Shown in pieces: positions 46,501 through 58,598 of a DNA stretch of 64,000 nt (positions are counted from its first letter, which is position 1; the number at the start of each line of letters is the position of its first letter). The position numbers and the translations under genes were made by a program. The notes below the pieces were generated by a model, which was not told the DNA's origin, made no database searches, and saw only the letters and a list, made by a program, of their open reading frames with translations. This stretch comes from Trogon surrucura. Its lineage: Eukaryota; Chordata; Aves; Trogoniformes; Trogonidae. The stretch covers positions 166,106,912 to 166,170,911 of the forward strand of contig CM036617.1 in the NCBI GenBank assembly GCA_020746105.1, in the 5' to 3' direction.

Positions 46501-49500
46501 CTTCTTTGGTCATAGCTCTAAGCCTCTTTTTAACCAGTTCTTCAACCTGCTTGCAAAAATCTCCGCAAGCTCTTCCTGCGTGTCCAGTGGCACATTCTTC
46601 GTTGTGCTGACCATACGCTTCTACGCTGCCACTCTTCAGCCTTTCCTCTCTTCCCTCCCACCTCACCTCCGTAGATTTGCTTTGGGGTCAGTACCTGCCA
46701 GGTGCCTCAGGCCATTTGTGGTAGGCACACAGCACAGGAATTTGGTAAGACAAACCCGTCTTTCATCAGACAATGACATTTTTTGCCCCTCCATCATCAT
46801 ATTGCATCAACATGTGTCAATGCCCCATTGCCACTTTGCTTCTGATTAAACACCTCTGGGGTTTAATGAGTTTTCCTCCTGCTATAAACCAGTGGTCGTG
46901 GGTATGGTCACTGCAGTAATCCCAAGATTCTTTTGGACATCCTGGGAGAAGTGAACAGAGCCAAGTGCAGCTGTAGCATCCTCCAAACGCTGAAGGGAGT
47001 TTTGGAGACTTCCACAAAGCAAGAGTTCACCTTGCAAAACCCACCATCCCAGTTGGTCAGCAGAGACTGGTCTCAACAAGCTGTTCAGAAAGAGCTCCCC
47101 TCACCTCCATCCACGCTTCTGCAATCCTCGCATCTGCCACCTGCTCTGTCATTAGCTCTTGGGAGGTAGCCAAGGACTGTGGCAACACCTGAACTACTAA
47201 CTGGGCTATTGCAGCAATGCCAACAGAGCTGGGACGTCTCTGCCAGCCAAGCCAACCGCTCCAAGACACACCAGTGTGTATCCACTGCTCTCGCTCTGCT
47301 CAAAGTCCCCCGCGCTACAGTGCAGCGACAAGCTCCCGCAGCTACGTGCGCTGCAGATATTTTTGCAAATGCTGTTTCACTGCGTGGAGGGCAGCTGTTG
47401 TCAGCCAGGTGGAGCATGTGTGGGAAATAGAGAAGAGCAGAAGGAGCTGTTGAGAGGCTACAAAGGCAATCAGGCCAATTCCAGGTGAATGGCAGGGGGA
47501 TGGGTTCAGCAGGAGACAAGGTGCTACAGGGAAAGATATGGATGCTCACTTGTGGCAGAACCCTCCCTTGCACCCTGCTGCTGGTTGCTGTTTGCTCCCA
47601 GGATCAGGTGACAGGATTTAGGGAAAATAATCCGTTGGAGCGAGGAAGATGGAGACGCAAGGCAAAGGAGAAATTTGGGGCTCTGAAGAAGGATGCTTCC
47701 CAAGTTCCCAGGGTGAATGTGTTTCCACCTGGGGAATAACCAGCACCCATGGTGTCATTAGCTGGCCTCACAGCCAGAGAGCTGGGAAACCCTTCCACAT
47801 GCCTGGAGGGGTCTTCATACATCCTCTGGCAGCAAGTACACGTAACAGAAAACATCACAGAGATGCAGTTGCATCCGTTCATCTTCCTTTCTAGTCAGCC
47901 TGGTGAAGAGCATCCACAAGGGAGGGCAGACAAACTCGGCTGTGGTCCCACGTGAGTGTTTAACAGTGTTTAACTCCCCAAGGTCTGGCCTGATTTGCTT
48001 CGCAAGGTGTGAAGAGACGAGCATTCACCCAGCACAAGCAAGTGCTTTGGCAGGGCAGGCTCCAGGCAGGAGCGAAGCTGGCTCTGCCCCTGGGCAGGTG
48101 GCTTCTGAGCGGCTGCAAGGTGGAGAGCCGTGGCTCTGCAGCCTGCTTTGCCAGCGGTAGAGCCTGGAAAGCCAGCCACTGCCACCACAAGATGAGTAAG
48201 TGACAATTACCTCCAGGAGGAAACGTGGCTCTCTCCAGGAGCAGCAGTTACTAATTTCCCCCCCCTCCAATATCTTCAGGTGAAGAAGAGGGCAGCCAAC
48301 AGCCTCGCCAGGCACAGGAGGAGAAGAGCTCTCTGTGCATTTCACTGCCAGGGCAGTGGCACAGCCTGCAATGGAGACCCTTTTCTGTCTGCAGACCTTG
48401 CAGGGAGAGGGGGCAAAATTAAAAACAGTGAAGTAAATGGAGGTCCCCTTGCTAGTTGTACCTTCCTCAACAGAGTTGTATCACAGAAAAATACCTGAGG
48501 AGTTGTGGGGGTTGTTTTTGTGCAATCGCAGCCAGCTCCCTATACCAAATTCTGTTGAGGTCACACTGGATAAAATCAGCCGGGTTTTTCAACCAGGCAG
48601 ACACAGTGACCCCCCCACCCCCACCCCCCCCTTTACCTCCCAGGTTGTGGAAACCAAAAGGCACCTTCAGCCTCTCACGGGAAGGTTTCCTGCACCACTG
48701 AGGTGCTGTGAGCTTCTCCAGCGGGGTGCTGTGGTCTCACATTTGAAGCTTTCTCAAGAAAATGGGTAGCTCCCACCAGCTCTTGTAGCCCTAAGTGGGC
48801 AGAGCAGCTCTGGGGAAGACACTCGCAGAACTTTGCAGGACGCTCCAGGTATGTTAAAGATGTCCAGCCCCAACCGGTTTCTGGACTATGAAGTTCTACT
48901 GGCCAGACAAGGGAAGGGTCAGCACACAGTTACTAACACAAACCTCCACTTCCTAGCGATGCTTTGCAGATTACTCTTGTGGTCCTCAGACGACCTTGTA
49001 CAACCAGTTCATCCCGCTTTCCGGGAAAGCTCAGTGAGAGGGGGCAGAGATCAGTCAGGTGCTGCTGTAAGACCCACAAAACCCCCACAGCAGCTCTTAG
49101 CAGTTACTCTGTGTGTTCAGAGGAACCAGCTCTTCGGTCTCAGACACTGCCTGGAGTTTTCCTTAAAAATATAAAGTAGGAGACTCTCCTCAGCTGTGAT
49201 GTTGTCTGTGTGGTGAATGTAAGTATGACAAAGCCAAGTGCTCAGGGGTTTTCTCCTGCAATAAACACGGGTCTGTTATGACTTTGATGGAGTACATGCT
49301 GGTTGGATGCTGCATAATTCTCTGCTTGCTAGGGAGCTATTGTAGTGCCCACTATCACCTCTGTAACTGTCGCCTGTGGGAAGCTTTCTACTTGTGTGCA
49401 CCAGTTTGTCAAAAAATTCCCAGAAGAGGTAACTCCATGGAGGAAAAAAATGTTTTCTGGAAGAGCATGGTGCCTTTGGAGGAGAGAATAACTCCTAGGT

Positions 49501-52500
49501 TAAAAATAAAGTCTTATCAGAATAAAATAATCTTTCTTAGCTGGCTTTGTATCAACCAGCTAGTCTCAATGTCTGAGTTTCTTGTTTGAAGGACCAAGTG
49601 AGGTCTCTCTTGCATGGTTTTATACACTTGATCTGTGCTGTGATTTATAATCTGGAATATGGGAAAGTTTCTTTGCTTACGTTTCCAAAAAAATCATCAA
49701 TTTGGGATTTCTCATGCTGATGCATTAGCACTTAGGCTGTAGGTTATAGCCTTCAATGCCCTGTCCAACTGCGACTGCTTACGCAGCGAGACTGCTCTCC
49801 TTGGCAGCCCTGGATGCCTTTGGCTCTGCCTCAGAGCATCACAGCCCACCTGTGCCCTTTCTGGGTTGTTGAATCCTATTTTTGCCTGGGTTTGTCAAGC
49901 CCTTGCCCTTCCTCGGTGGATGGCTGGCAAGGGTGTGCCTGCGAGGGATAAGCTGTGCTCCCCCAGCATGTCTCCATCCCATCCCTCTGCATCATCTCCC
50001 TTCCCATTCGGAGCAGCTCCTGGCACTGGTGGGATCAGTGTGAGGTAGCAGGTGAGATGGAATCTCGGCATCCCCATCTGTGCTGGAGGCAATGACAGCC
50101 CTGTGACTCACAGGTGCCCTGTGAGAGGTGGAGATGTCCCCAGGGGGGAACCACCACATCAGGACCAGCCCAGAGAGTGTGACAAGCAGGGAGCCAGGCA
50201 GGGATGGGAGTTTATATGCTGGGCTGTGCCAGCCAGGAAGGAGGCCTACACAGATGCTGCCCATGTTGGGTCACTGGGAACACGCGCCATTTCAGTGTGA
50301 GGTGAAAGGAAGAGGGGAGTTCCAGCCTCCCTTGCCACCCCGTGATATTTGCATCTGCGTGTTAACACCTTGGATGTCCCTAGGGTGCTGTGACTTCCTT
50401 CCTCCTGCTCCTCAGTCCTGCCCTGGCTCATGTTCGTGGTCCTCCAGACACTTCTGCTGCTCCTTTCTCCCATGTTCTCAGCCGTGCTGCTGGTCTGTCC
50501 CCCTAAGGACGCAGACTCCAGTGTTCTCCTTGTAGGTGAGGTCTCTCCAGTTCCTGTCCTTTTTTCCTGCGTGCCGGTGGCCACTTCGGCAGGCTCCATG
50601 GGTGATGCCCCTGCATCCTCCCAGCTGCAGCCCCGGGCGCTGCACAGCAATGCTGGGGACAGGCAGGGACAGAGGGTGACCTCGGTCGATTTTGGAAAGG
50701 CGCCCAGGGTCTGCTGTGATGTCATTCAGGCGTCTGCAGGAGCCCAGAGCAGCACATGTTGACAGTGCAGCTGACTGCAGGAAGATCAGGAAATGCAAAA
50801 GTGCCTGTCACTGAGGGAAGCTGAACTTGGTAAATTCACCAAGCTCTACAACTGAGGCTCATGAAAGAACCGTTTTCTGCTGTGGCAACATCGCTCATCG
50901 CCTTCCTTAGACATCACCTTGTGTGGGTCATTGTTTTGTGGGGTTTTTATTGTCTGATGAAAGCCTCAGCTGCATCTTCTCCAAGCAGTTTCTGGCTGAT
51001 TCCCTTGAAGGAAAGCTATGTCCTTGGTGGAAACGTCCTGCTGAGCGGGAGGGATGTGCTCCCTTCCCAGTGATCTGCTTCCTTCAGCAGTCAGGCTGCA
51101 TGAGGCCAGCTAAAATAAACAAAAAAAACCCTCAACTAAGTCTCAGCAATGGCAGAGACACTACTTGCCTCCTCAGTGTTCGGTGAAGAGGAAGTGAGTT
51201 CCCTCACGCCTCCACCTGCCTCAAGGTGAAGCAGCAACATTTTTTTGTGGAGATCACCTCTTCCTAACCCGCTGCTGTGCCTCTGAGGGTTTCTTGGGGG
51301 AAAAAAAAATCTTGTGTCCTTCCCTTGCAAACACACTTAACCAGGCCAGAGTCGCTCTTGCCGCTGGCAATGGCCACAAGCAAATTGGCCGTTGCTCAAA
51401 TTGGCCCTTCACTGACCGACGTGAATCAAAATCCCCATGTATGGGGGTGTCTCGGGGCCGGGGTGTGCGTGTGTGAAAGCTTCTTTCTTTATAAAAAGCA
51501 GACCGGGTTTCTGGAGGCGACGATGCAGGCGGTGGCAAGGCATGGAGGGGGCAGACAGTGGAAGAAGAGTTCTGCAAGGGCCGGGGCGAGCATGTTCCTG
51601 GCCGTGTTTGAATTGGAGCCCAGCCATGGAAACCAAAGGAAAAAGCACAAGGTTTGGGAGGCGGTTAACCTTGGCCAGAACCTGCCTCTCTCGGCTGGGG
51701 CCTGCGCTCTAGCGGAGGACGCTTGTGGTTTGGGGGGGTGTGTGTGGGAAGACCTGGCACCCCTCGCACCCGCTGGGTAAGTCCGGCAGTGCCCGGGGAC
51801 GCAGCCACATGAGCGGGGAGCAGGTGGTGTTGGCAGGAGCCCTCCTCGGGGATGCCAAGGGCTCCGCGGGTCCCGGCCTCCCTGCCTCAGTGGTGTTTTT
51901 CCACCTCCCGGTCCTGGCAGAGGCACCCGCTGTCGGCGACGCCTGCGCTGTGTGCTATTCAATCCCAACAATCCCAAGTCTCCGGGAGGTTCTAGAGCAG
52001 CGGGAGAGGCTCTCTGGCCAGAACAAACTTGGGCTGCTTGGCCGAGCCTGTACTTAAAATGCAGTCTGGGGCACGGTTGCCTTGCAGCCAGCTCTTCACG
52101 CTTGCGTAAGGTTTTCCTCCTCCCTCTCCCAGAACAGCCTGATCCGTGTCAGAAACTGCTGCTGTCAGACTGAAAAGTGCAAGGCTGAAGTGCGGCGTTT
52201 TCTACCCAAGCTGTCTCCTCCTTCCAGGTGGGAGCCCGCCCGCTCGGTGACTCAAAGTTGCAAGTTTCCTTCTTAATAACGGAGTCCCCTGTGACGAGTG
52301 TCTAAACAATACCCCCACGCCCCTCGCTTTGAAGGTTTCAGGAGACGCGTCCCATCTTGTTACCGCGCCTGGTAGGAGCACCCTAAATGTGGACCAATTC
52401 AGTCACTGCCCAAACAGCCGGCAAATATTCCCACACCCAGGCACCACCTGAGCAAGGGGCTCCTGCACCTCCTTTCCTCTCTGACGGCTGAAAGAGGGCA

Positions 52501-53434
52501 GATCCTCACCCTGTACATGACGTGTTTCATCTCCCCACACCCTCCAAGTTCCCCGAGATAGCACAGGGGCAAACACGTCAGGAGGCTGTACTAAGCCTTT
52601 TCCCTAATCCCTGCCCAGGCCAGGCAGGTCTCTGTCATAAAATAACTGCAGGCCCCACCTGCACCCAAAAAGGGAGAGGCTCCTCGCCTCCCTGCGTCAC
52701 AGCCCAGCACATGCAGGGCAAGGATCAGCAAGGCACAACGCTCGCCCTCGATTTTCCATTTCCAGAAACATGTCTAAGGGCGAGAGTCTGCACGTGCTTT
52801 TAGATAAATGATTATAAGGGGTTTAGAGACACAAAGGGGAAAAAAAAATAGTTTTGTTGCTTAGCAGAGTGTGACAGTCACGTGGCATGCGGCAGGCGCA
52901 GCAGCAGCCCGAGCTCTTCCAGGAAGAAATTCAGGCTAGAGGGGCTGTGGATGAGGACACTGGCGAGGGCCAGCAGTCAGGGCCAGCTCCACCTTCGGCT
53001 TCAAGTACACAGGCAAGCCTTGAGCAGGAGCGCAGCAGCGCTGCCAAGCTGGGTCACACAGCCAGGGGGGACGTGTGGGGTGGGAGAGGCATTTTGTCGT
53101 CTTTCTCAGCACAGAGGGGCCATCTCACTTCCTTTTGCTCAAGGGGAGCAGCTCCCTCCAACAGAACTTCTGACTAAAGCTGAGCAAAGAGAGGTTACAA
53201 AGAAAAGCGAAACAAAAATTAGACCTTCTCCACTGCTGCTTGTTCTCACATCCAGCCTCAAGCCCACCCTGTTAGAAGTCACCTCCAGTGAAGGTCCAGT
53301 AGGGAGGGGGGGCCAGTACACACCCACCCTAAAGCTTCCTTCATTTAGCGAGACCACTTAGCAAGGTGCCCCAGAATAAACTCAAACTAGTCTGCAGCCC
53401 CAAAGAGGCGCACGGAAGCAGAGAGAAATAAGAA
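40598..53434. other. Intergenic region, TEF to TOB2, right part
   Basis: Nearly 13 kb without a supported gene or CR1 copy. Long frames occur (+ strand 41308-42225, - strand 42405-43055) but overlap frames on the opposite strand and show no domain. Other visible structures are a MEF2-like site with an E-box and a D-box-like site (42176-42273), a small cysteine-rich frame with a hydrophobic start (49278-49589), C-runs at 48610-48631, and a TATA box followed by an open frame ending at a splice donor (51490-51782). None is enough to call a gene. Confidence 0.5.
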
Positions 53435-53550
53435 ATTGTCACTTAGATGTGGTGTTGGGTGATGTGGTTTAGGGGTGAACGTGTAGTGTATGGTTGGACT
53501 CAATGAGCCCAAGGGTCTTTTCCAGCCTGAACTGTTCTATGATTCCATGA
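53435..53550 (+). repeat. CR1 LINE 3' fragment
   Basis: Same subfamily as 38045-38192: TTAGATGTGGTGTTGGGTGA, TGAGCCCAAGGGTCTTTTCC and CTGTTCTATGATTCCATGA. Confidence 0.9.
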
Positions 53551-54074
53551 AATCAAACCACAAAGAGCACCCGTGTTGCAGAAACCACTGCTCGAGAAGG
53601 TTTCATCTATGCCCTGCACTGACACCAGATGGATCCCAGCTGCAAGCAAGCTGCCTCAGTATTTTCAGAATTTTGCTGATCGACCCAAGGCCTCCGAGGC
53701 ACCACGTGCCAGAGGCAAGACCTCCTGCTCCCTCCTCTTCACCCTGGGGAGGAGAGCCAAGCTCTCCCCTCCCTGCCCCGCTCCCCTCCCCAGGCTGCTG
53801 AATCACGGCAGGGCGGGGGGAGGCCGGGCACATCACTACTGCTATTCTTGGCAGGGCGAGAGAGGTCAGGGACACAGCTGCCCTCGCGGCGTCGCACAAG
53901 AGACGGGCTATTCCTAAAAATGCAAGGAAACCTCCAGCGCCGCACGCCAGCGGCCTCGCCTGCCGCACGAAGAGGCCGAGCGCTGGTTCGTGGGACAGTG
54001 GCCACATCCCTCCTCATGCAGGAACGCGCACGGCCGGTGTCACCTCCCCGACGAGCACACACACACCACAAGAC
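53551..54074. other. Spacer downstream of TOB2
   Basis: Moderately GC-rich sequence between the last CR1 copy and the inferred 3' end of TOB2. I see no gene. Confidence 0.5.
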
Positions 54075-57000
54075 AACCAGTTATTATATCATGCTTTTAA
54101 TACAAACTTAAAAAAATCTGGAACAATAGAAACTGTACATATTTGATCAACCTTTTTGTGGTGTTTTTTTTTTGTGGTTTTTTTTTTGTTTGTTTTGTTT
54201 TTAACTAAATCTCTAGACACACCAATGTCCCGTTCCAAAATATTGCACAACGTTCTGAATACAAAACTCTTGATTGTATTCCTCCTTCGCTAAATTAAAA
54301 AAAAAAGGAAAAGAAAGAAAGAAAAAAAAAAAAAGAAAAAAAAGACAGCAACCCCCTGGTTCCCCCTCAGTAGCCCCCATCTCAGAAAGAAATCCAAGCA
54401 GAGCACACACAGAAAACCCTCCGCTCAAGACATACAGACTTCTGTCCTCTTTCACTCCCCTCCCACAAGGCAACTGTCGATTCACTCCTCGGAGAGGGAC
54501 GGGAGGGAAAGGAGGGAGGCTGAGTGGGGGAGAAAGGAATCTTCACCGCTTCTTTTTTTTTTTAAAGTTTTTTTCCTGAAAAAATATTTTTTCTCTCCTC
54601 TTTTTAAGAAAAAATCTCGAAAAGAAAAAAATTACATTTTTTTTTTACGTTAGAAATATACATATATTATATATACCTCTTACATTTTACAAATGTAGCA
54701 AATTATTCAATACAAACGGACATCAACAAAAAGAACACAAACCCATAAAAAATAAAAGTTAAAAAAAAAATTTTCTCTCTTCTCTTCCTAAGAAACCAGG
54801 TAAATTAGTGCAGGTTTTTTTAAAAAATAAAATTGAAGCTGAACGCCTACATCCAAGACTAGAAAAGACCCGAAAAGGCCGTTAGTTTCCATTGCTGCCT
54901 GACGCTGGAGGAACGTTTCTGAAGCACGCTTTTTTCCTTTTAAGATACAGAGAGGTTGGTCCCTCCTCTTTTCCTCCTTCTACTCACACCACTGTTCTTA
55001 AAGCGGGTATAATATGTGTGGCGGGGCGAAGCAGCATCAAAGCTTCACACACAATAAGCAGGTGGCTGGAGGTGGGAGTCGGGGAGGCACCCCCACCTCT
55101 CCCTCCCCGTGCCGGAGGGGAGCACGCGCTGACCCACGGCAGTGGCTCACGGGTGGCTCTGCCAGATGTGGGGACGGTGGGGGGGGGAACAACTGGATCG
55201 GGTCCTGCCATCAGGAGCTGAGCCCCTCACAGTCCGGCATGGCGAGCGGGCTGGCACTCCTGGGGAGAAGAACCAGGTGGCAGTGCTAACAACATCTGTA
55301 AGTGGGGGGTAAAAAAAAAAAAAAAAAATTCAAAAATAGAGTTTTAAAAAAAAAACGGGGGGGGCAGGCAGGGAACCAAAGAGCTCTGCCATTCCTCAGC
55401 AACTCGTTCTAGTCCAGAAACCTGCACAGTTGAGGCTGGGGCTCCGCTTTCCTCACCCACTGCGTCGGTCGCAGCTCGATGGCGAGCAGCTCGCCTGGAA
55501 ACCTGTGCTGGGTGCAGAGTCGGAACCGCATTCCCCCACCCCACGAGGGGAAGGGTGCAATGGAAACTCTCCTTAAAGAGCTCCGGCCAGCAGCGGTCTC
55601 CCCAGGACAGCCTGTTACCTGTGCAAAGGCTCACTGGCAACACAGCTCCAAGAGGGCTCAAGTGACTTCGTCTCGGCTCACGGGAAAAGCACAAATTCAA
55701 GACCATCTCCCCTGAAACAGGGATGTCTTGAAAGAACACATTGGTTCGATGGATACCGGAGAAGTGGGTTTCAGAGGGTGCTCCAGAGACATCATTAAAA
55801 TAAAAACCAAACCTCAAGTTTGTGAGGCAGCAAAAAAGCTTATTCTTCTTCTAAACTGAGAACTTCAAAAGACTGGAGTCTCATCATCTCCACCTCTCTC
55901 CTCTTTGCACGCTTCCTTACTCCCGCAACAGCCTCCAAAGACATCTCCTTTCCACCTAGAGAACCTCCACCCTGCCGGGGCAAGAAGGAGCCTTCAGCTC
56001 CCCAGGAAGGCACGTTTCGGACTCTCTGACGTAGAAGCAACTTGGCCGAAAAGCCTCTGCTGCCCAACTGCAGCACATGGTCCCAGGTAAAAGCTGCAGG
56101 AGCACTCCCAGATCCCGGTCTCGTGCAGGGAAGCGGCACACACTCACAGCATCTCGCCTCGGGAGCACCCACTGCCGCTCAGCTCAAAGCCCATTACTGT
56201 CCACGCTGACATGTCCCAGCTGGAACAAGTTTACTTTCTTCCCTTCCGTACCAGATCAGCCACCTCGTCCTGCTCCTCCAAAAGGGCAGGGGACAGGATT
56301 TCGTCTTTTGGCTGAGAGCACGACCCCTCAGGCTACCACTCAGGAGAGTAGCTTTTAACAATGTAGCCCTTCCTCTTCCTCAAAAGTAGTGCTGCCTCGC
56401 CATTTAAAAAGGAAGGAATTTCCTCGCCAAAACAAGAATTCACAGCAGGGAACGAGAACTCAGACCTGAGAGGCCACCCCAGGTGGATGCTGACTCCTGC
56501 TGCTGGGGAGAACATTTGGGGAAGCAGGGGCAGGATCCAAGTGGGGCCGCCCGGCTCAGCACCACCTCCCCCAGCCACGGGGACATGTGGGCGGCATTTC
56601 TACATCACAGGGTCGTCATCCGGACCGACCAGCCGGCCCCGACAGGGCTCAGAAAGACCCCCTCGCTCACACACGGAAGGGGACGATAACCAGAGTCGCT
56701 CAGTTGGTAGCACTGATCCTCCTGCAGCTGCAGATGAGGAAAGGACCAGGAAGAAGCCCTTTCACAGTAACACTCTGCCCTTCCCACTACGTGCTGGGAG
56801 GCGGTCAAGGAGAAGAGTTGGTGCTTCTCAGCACACAGACAGAACAGCTGATGCCAGCCCGGGCTGGAGCAACAACAGCACAACGGTCTACGCCTGTGGG
56901 CACAGTAGATGCTCTCCGTCTACACGCAGACCCGTAACAGAAAAAGCAAGCTCACCCACCCATTTCTGGCTAGCACGCAATGAGAGAGTGTGTATCTCCA

Positions 57001-57490
57001 CCGACATTACTCATCCTCTCCCCATCCCTCCTCCAGCGAGGTGGTACGAAGAAGACATCCCTACACCCAGGCAGAAGGACCTCGTGTCCAGCGCTGGGGG
57101 TGGGGGTGCAGGACATTATTATCGGGAGCATCGTGACCTATAGTCGCACCAGTCCTAGGCTGGGGTGGGGGAAAGGGGAAAAACCACAAACCAAAAAAAA
57201 AAAAGAAATCCCAAGATTCATTTAAGGAGTAAAAAAAGCGAGTAGGAAAAAAGCACAGGGACTGAGTTAAAAAACAAGTCAGTGCTTCAGGAGCGTTGCC
57301 AGCACAGCGCAACAACACCGGGCTCTCTCTTTTCCCAAGAAGCTATATTTATAAGATTTGAATATTTTCTGTATATTTCTATTTTTCTTTTCTCTCCCTC
57401 TTTTTTTTTTTTTTTTGTTTGTCTGTTTTGTTCTTGGTTTCCCCCCCCTCCCCTCCTCTCCCTGCCCCAAAATACTCTCCTTCCTTGTGT
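54075..57490 (-). other. TOB2 3' UTR (inferred)
   Basis: About 3.4 kb after the TOB2 stop (reading leftward) contains no splice pattern or other gene. It becomes strongly AT-rich toward its end, with long A- and T-runs (54150-54210, 54299-54345, 54540-54850). An ATTAAA poly(A) signal on the - strand (54096-54101) lies just before the sequence becomes GC-rich again, so cleavage is likely near 54075-54085. A 3' UTR of this length is typical of TOB2. The runs of A and T could slip in sequencing. Confidence 0.75.
54096..54101 (-). terminator. Candidate TOB2 poly(A) signal
   Basis: ATTAAA on the - strand at the point where the AT-rich 3' UTR ends. It is the best-placed poly(A) hexamer I see for TOB2. 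Confidence 0.55.
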
Positions 57491-58513
57491 TCAGTTGGCC
57501 AAGACGACGGGCTGGAACGACTGGCTGGGATACTGCATGGCATTCAGGTTGTAGCTGAGTCCTTCCACAAAGGGAGACTTCTCCAAAAAGAGGCTGTTGG
57601 TGTTGCCACCGAAGACCTGAGCCATGTCAAAGGTACCACCCGTGCCGGCGTTGAACTGCGACGCTGGTGGGACGCTGCCGGCCTGGCTCTCGCCGGCGAC
57701 CCCGTCAAAGAAGAGGCTGCCAGCTCCCGGCGAGCCGCCGTTGTAAACGAACTCCTTGGCGTTAGGGGAGAGCTGCGACTGCGGGGCTTGGCTCCCAGCG
57801 CTCCCGACGAAGTTCAGAGAGTGCATAGACAGGGAGAGGCCCTTGTGCTTCAGCAGGTTGGTGGTGGGAGACCTGACCATCCTTGGCTGTTGCCCAGCCC
57901 CTGCTCCGCCGCCCCCTCCTCCGGCTCCTCCGCCCTTCTTCATCTTGGTCGAGCCGAACTTCGTGGCAGCGAAGGTGGCAGTGGTGAAAGTGATAGGCTG
58001 GGCAGAGCGGGGGATGAAGGTGGGGCTGGGCGACTGGCCGAAAGAGGGGGACGGAGAATTGGACAGCGAGTTGTCCTGGCTGCCGATGGGGACGAACACC
58101 TGGGCGTCGGGGTTGAAGCTGCTTTTGATTTCTTTGTCCAGCTCCATGGCGCTGCAGCCCTCGCTGTCATCCAGGTAGAGGACCTTAACAGAGCCCTTCT
58201 CGCCAATCTGGTAGGAAACCTCAAAAGGATCGATCCAGACGCTCAGCTCTTCCGGCACGTTGGCACGCACATCCTCCACAGCCAGCCCGCTCCGCTTGGC
58301 CGCCAGCTCCACCACCGGATCCACCGTCTCCCCTATATGAACACAGCGATAGCCAGATCCCTTCAGAGGCTTCTCTGGGTACCAGTGACCCTCATATTTC
58401 TTCTTCAGCAGGCGCTCTAGCTCCTCACCAAACAGGTCTGCCCGCCTCCGAGGAAGCTTGTTGTACAGGTATGAGATGATGAAGTTAAGAGCAACTTTGA
58501 TCTCCAGATGCAT
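57491..58513 (-). CDS. TOB2: TOB2, BTG/TOB family antiproliferative protein
   Basis: A complete single-exon frame of 340 residues (human TOB2 is about 344). Residues 1-115 form the BTG/TOB (APRO) domain, with box A around [18 protein letters not shown] (40-57) and box B around [19 protein letters not shown] (84-102). This domain binds the CNOT7/CNOT8 deadenylase. Two PAM2-like motifs that bind the MLLE domain of poly(A)-binding protein are visible: [12 protein letters not shown] (132-143) and [12 protein letters not shown] (247-258). The middle has Ser-Pro repeats and a Gly/Ala-rich run (194-207) after KMKK. TOB2 couples deadenylation to target mRNAs and restrains proliferation, in cytoplasm and nucleus. 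TOB1 is the paralogue; the TEF neighbour and the C-terminus favour TOB2. The ATG follows a 5' UTR acceptor by 85 bases. Transcription converges on TEF. Confidence 0.97.
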   Translation of the reverse strand: MHLEIKVALNFIISYLYNKLPRRRADLFGEELERLLKKKYEGHWYPEKPLKGSGYRCVHIGETVDPVVELAAKRSGLAVEDVRANVPEELSVWIDPFEVSYQIGEKGSVKVLYLDDSEGCSAMELDKEIKSSFNPDAQVFVPIGSQDNSLSNSPSPSFGQSPSPTFIPRSAQPITFTTATFAATKFGSTKMKKGGGAGGGGGGAGAGQQPRMVRSPTTNLLKHKGLSLSMHSLNFVGSAGSQAPQSQLSPNAKEFVYNGGSPGAGSLFFDGVAGESQAGSVPPASQFNAGTGGTFDMAQVFGGNTNSLFLEKSPFVEGLSYNLNAMQYPSQSFQPVVLAN

Positions 58514-58598
58514 ACTCCCTTCGCAGCAAGCAAGTCAGGGCAGCGTATTAAAAGAGACAAAATGACACACGCATAGACAGGATTTGGCTCCAACAGAC
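58514..58598 (-). other. TOB2 5' UTR, start of coding exon
   Basis: On the - strand a tract reading TTTTCTCTTTTTCCCTAG ends at 58599, a strong splice acceptor, so the coding exon begins at 58598 and has 85 bases of 5' UTR before the ATG. TOB2 in other vertebrates also has its whole coding region in one exon behind a 5' UTR intron. Confidence 0.8.

Noticed and set aside
57419..58420. 333-codon + strand frame antisense to TOB2
   Set aside because: It is a shadow of the TOB2 coding exon on the opposite strand.
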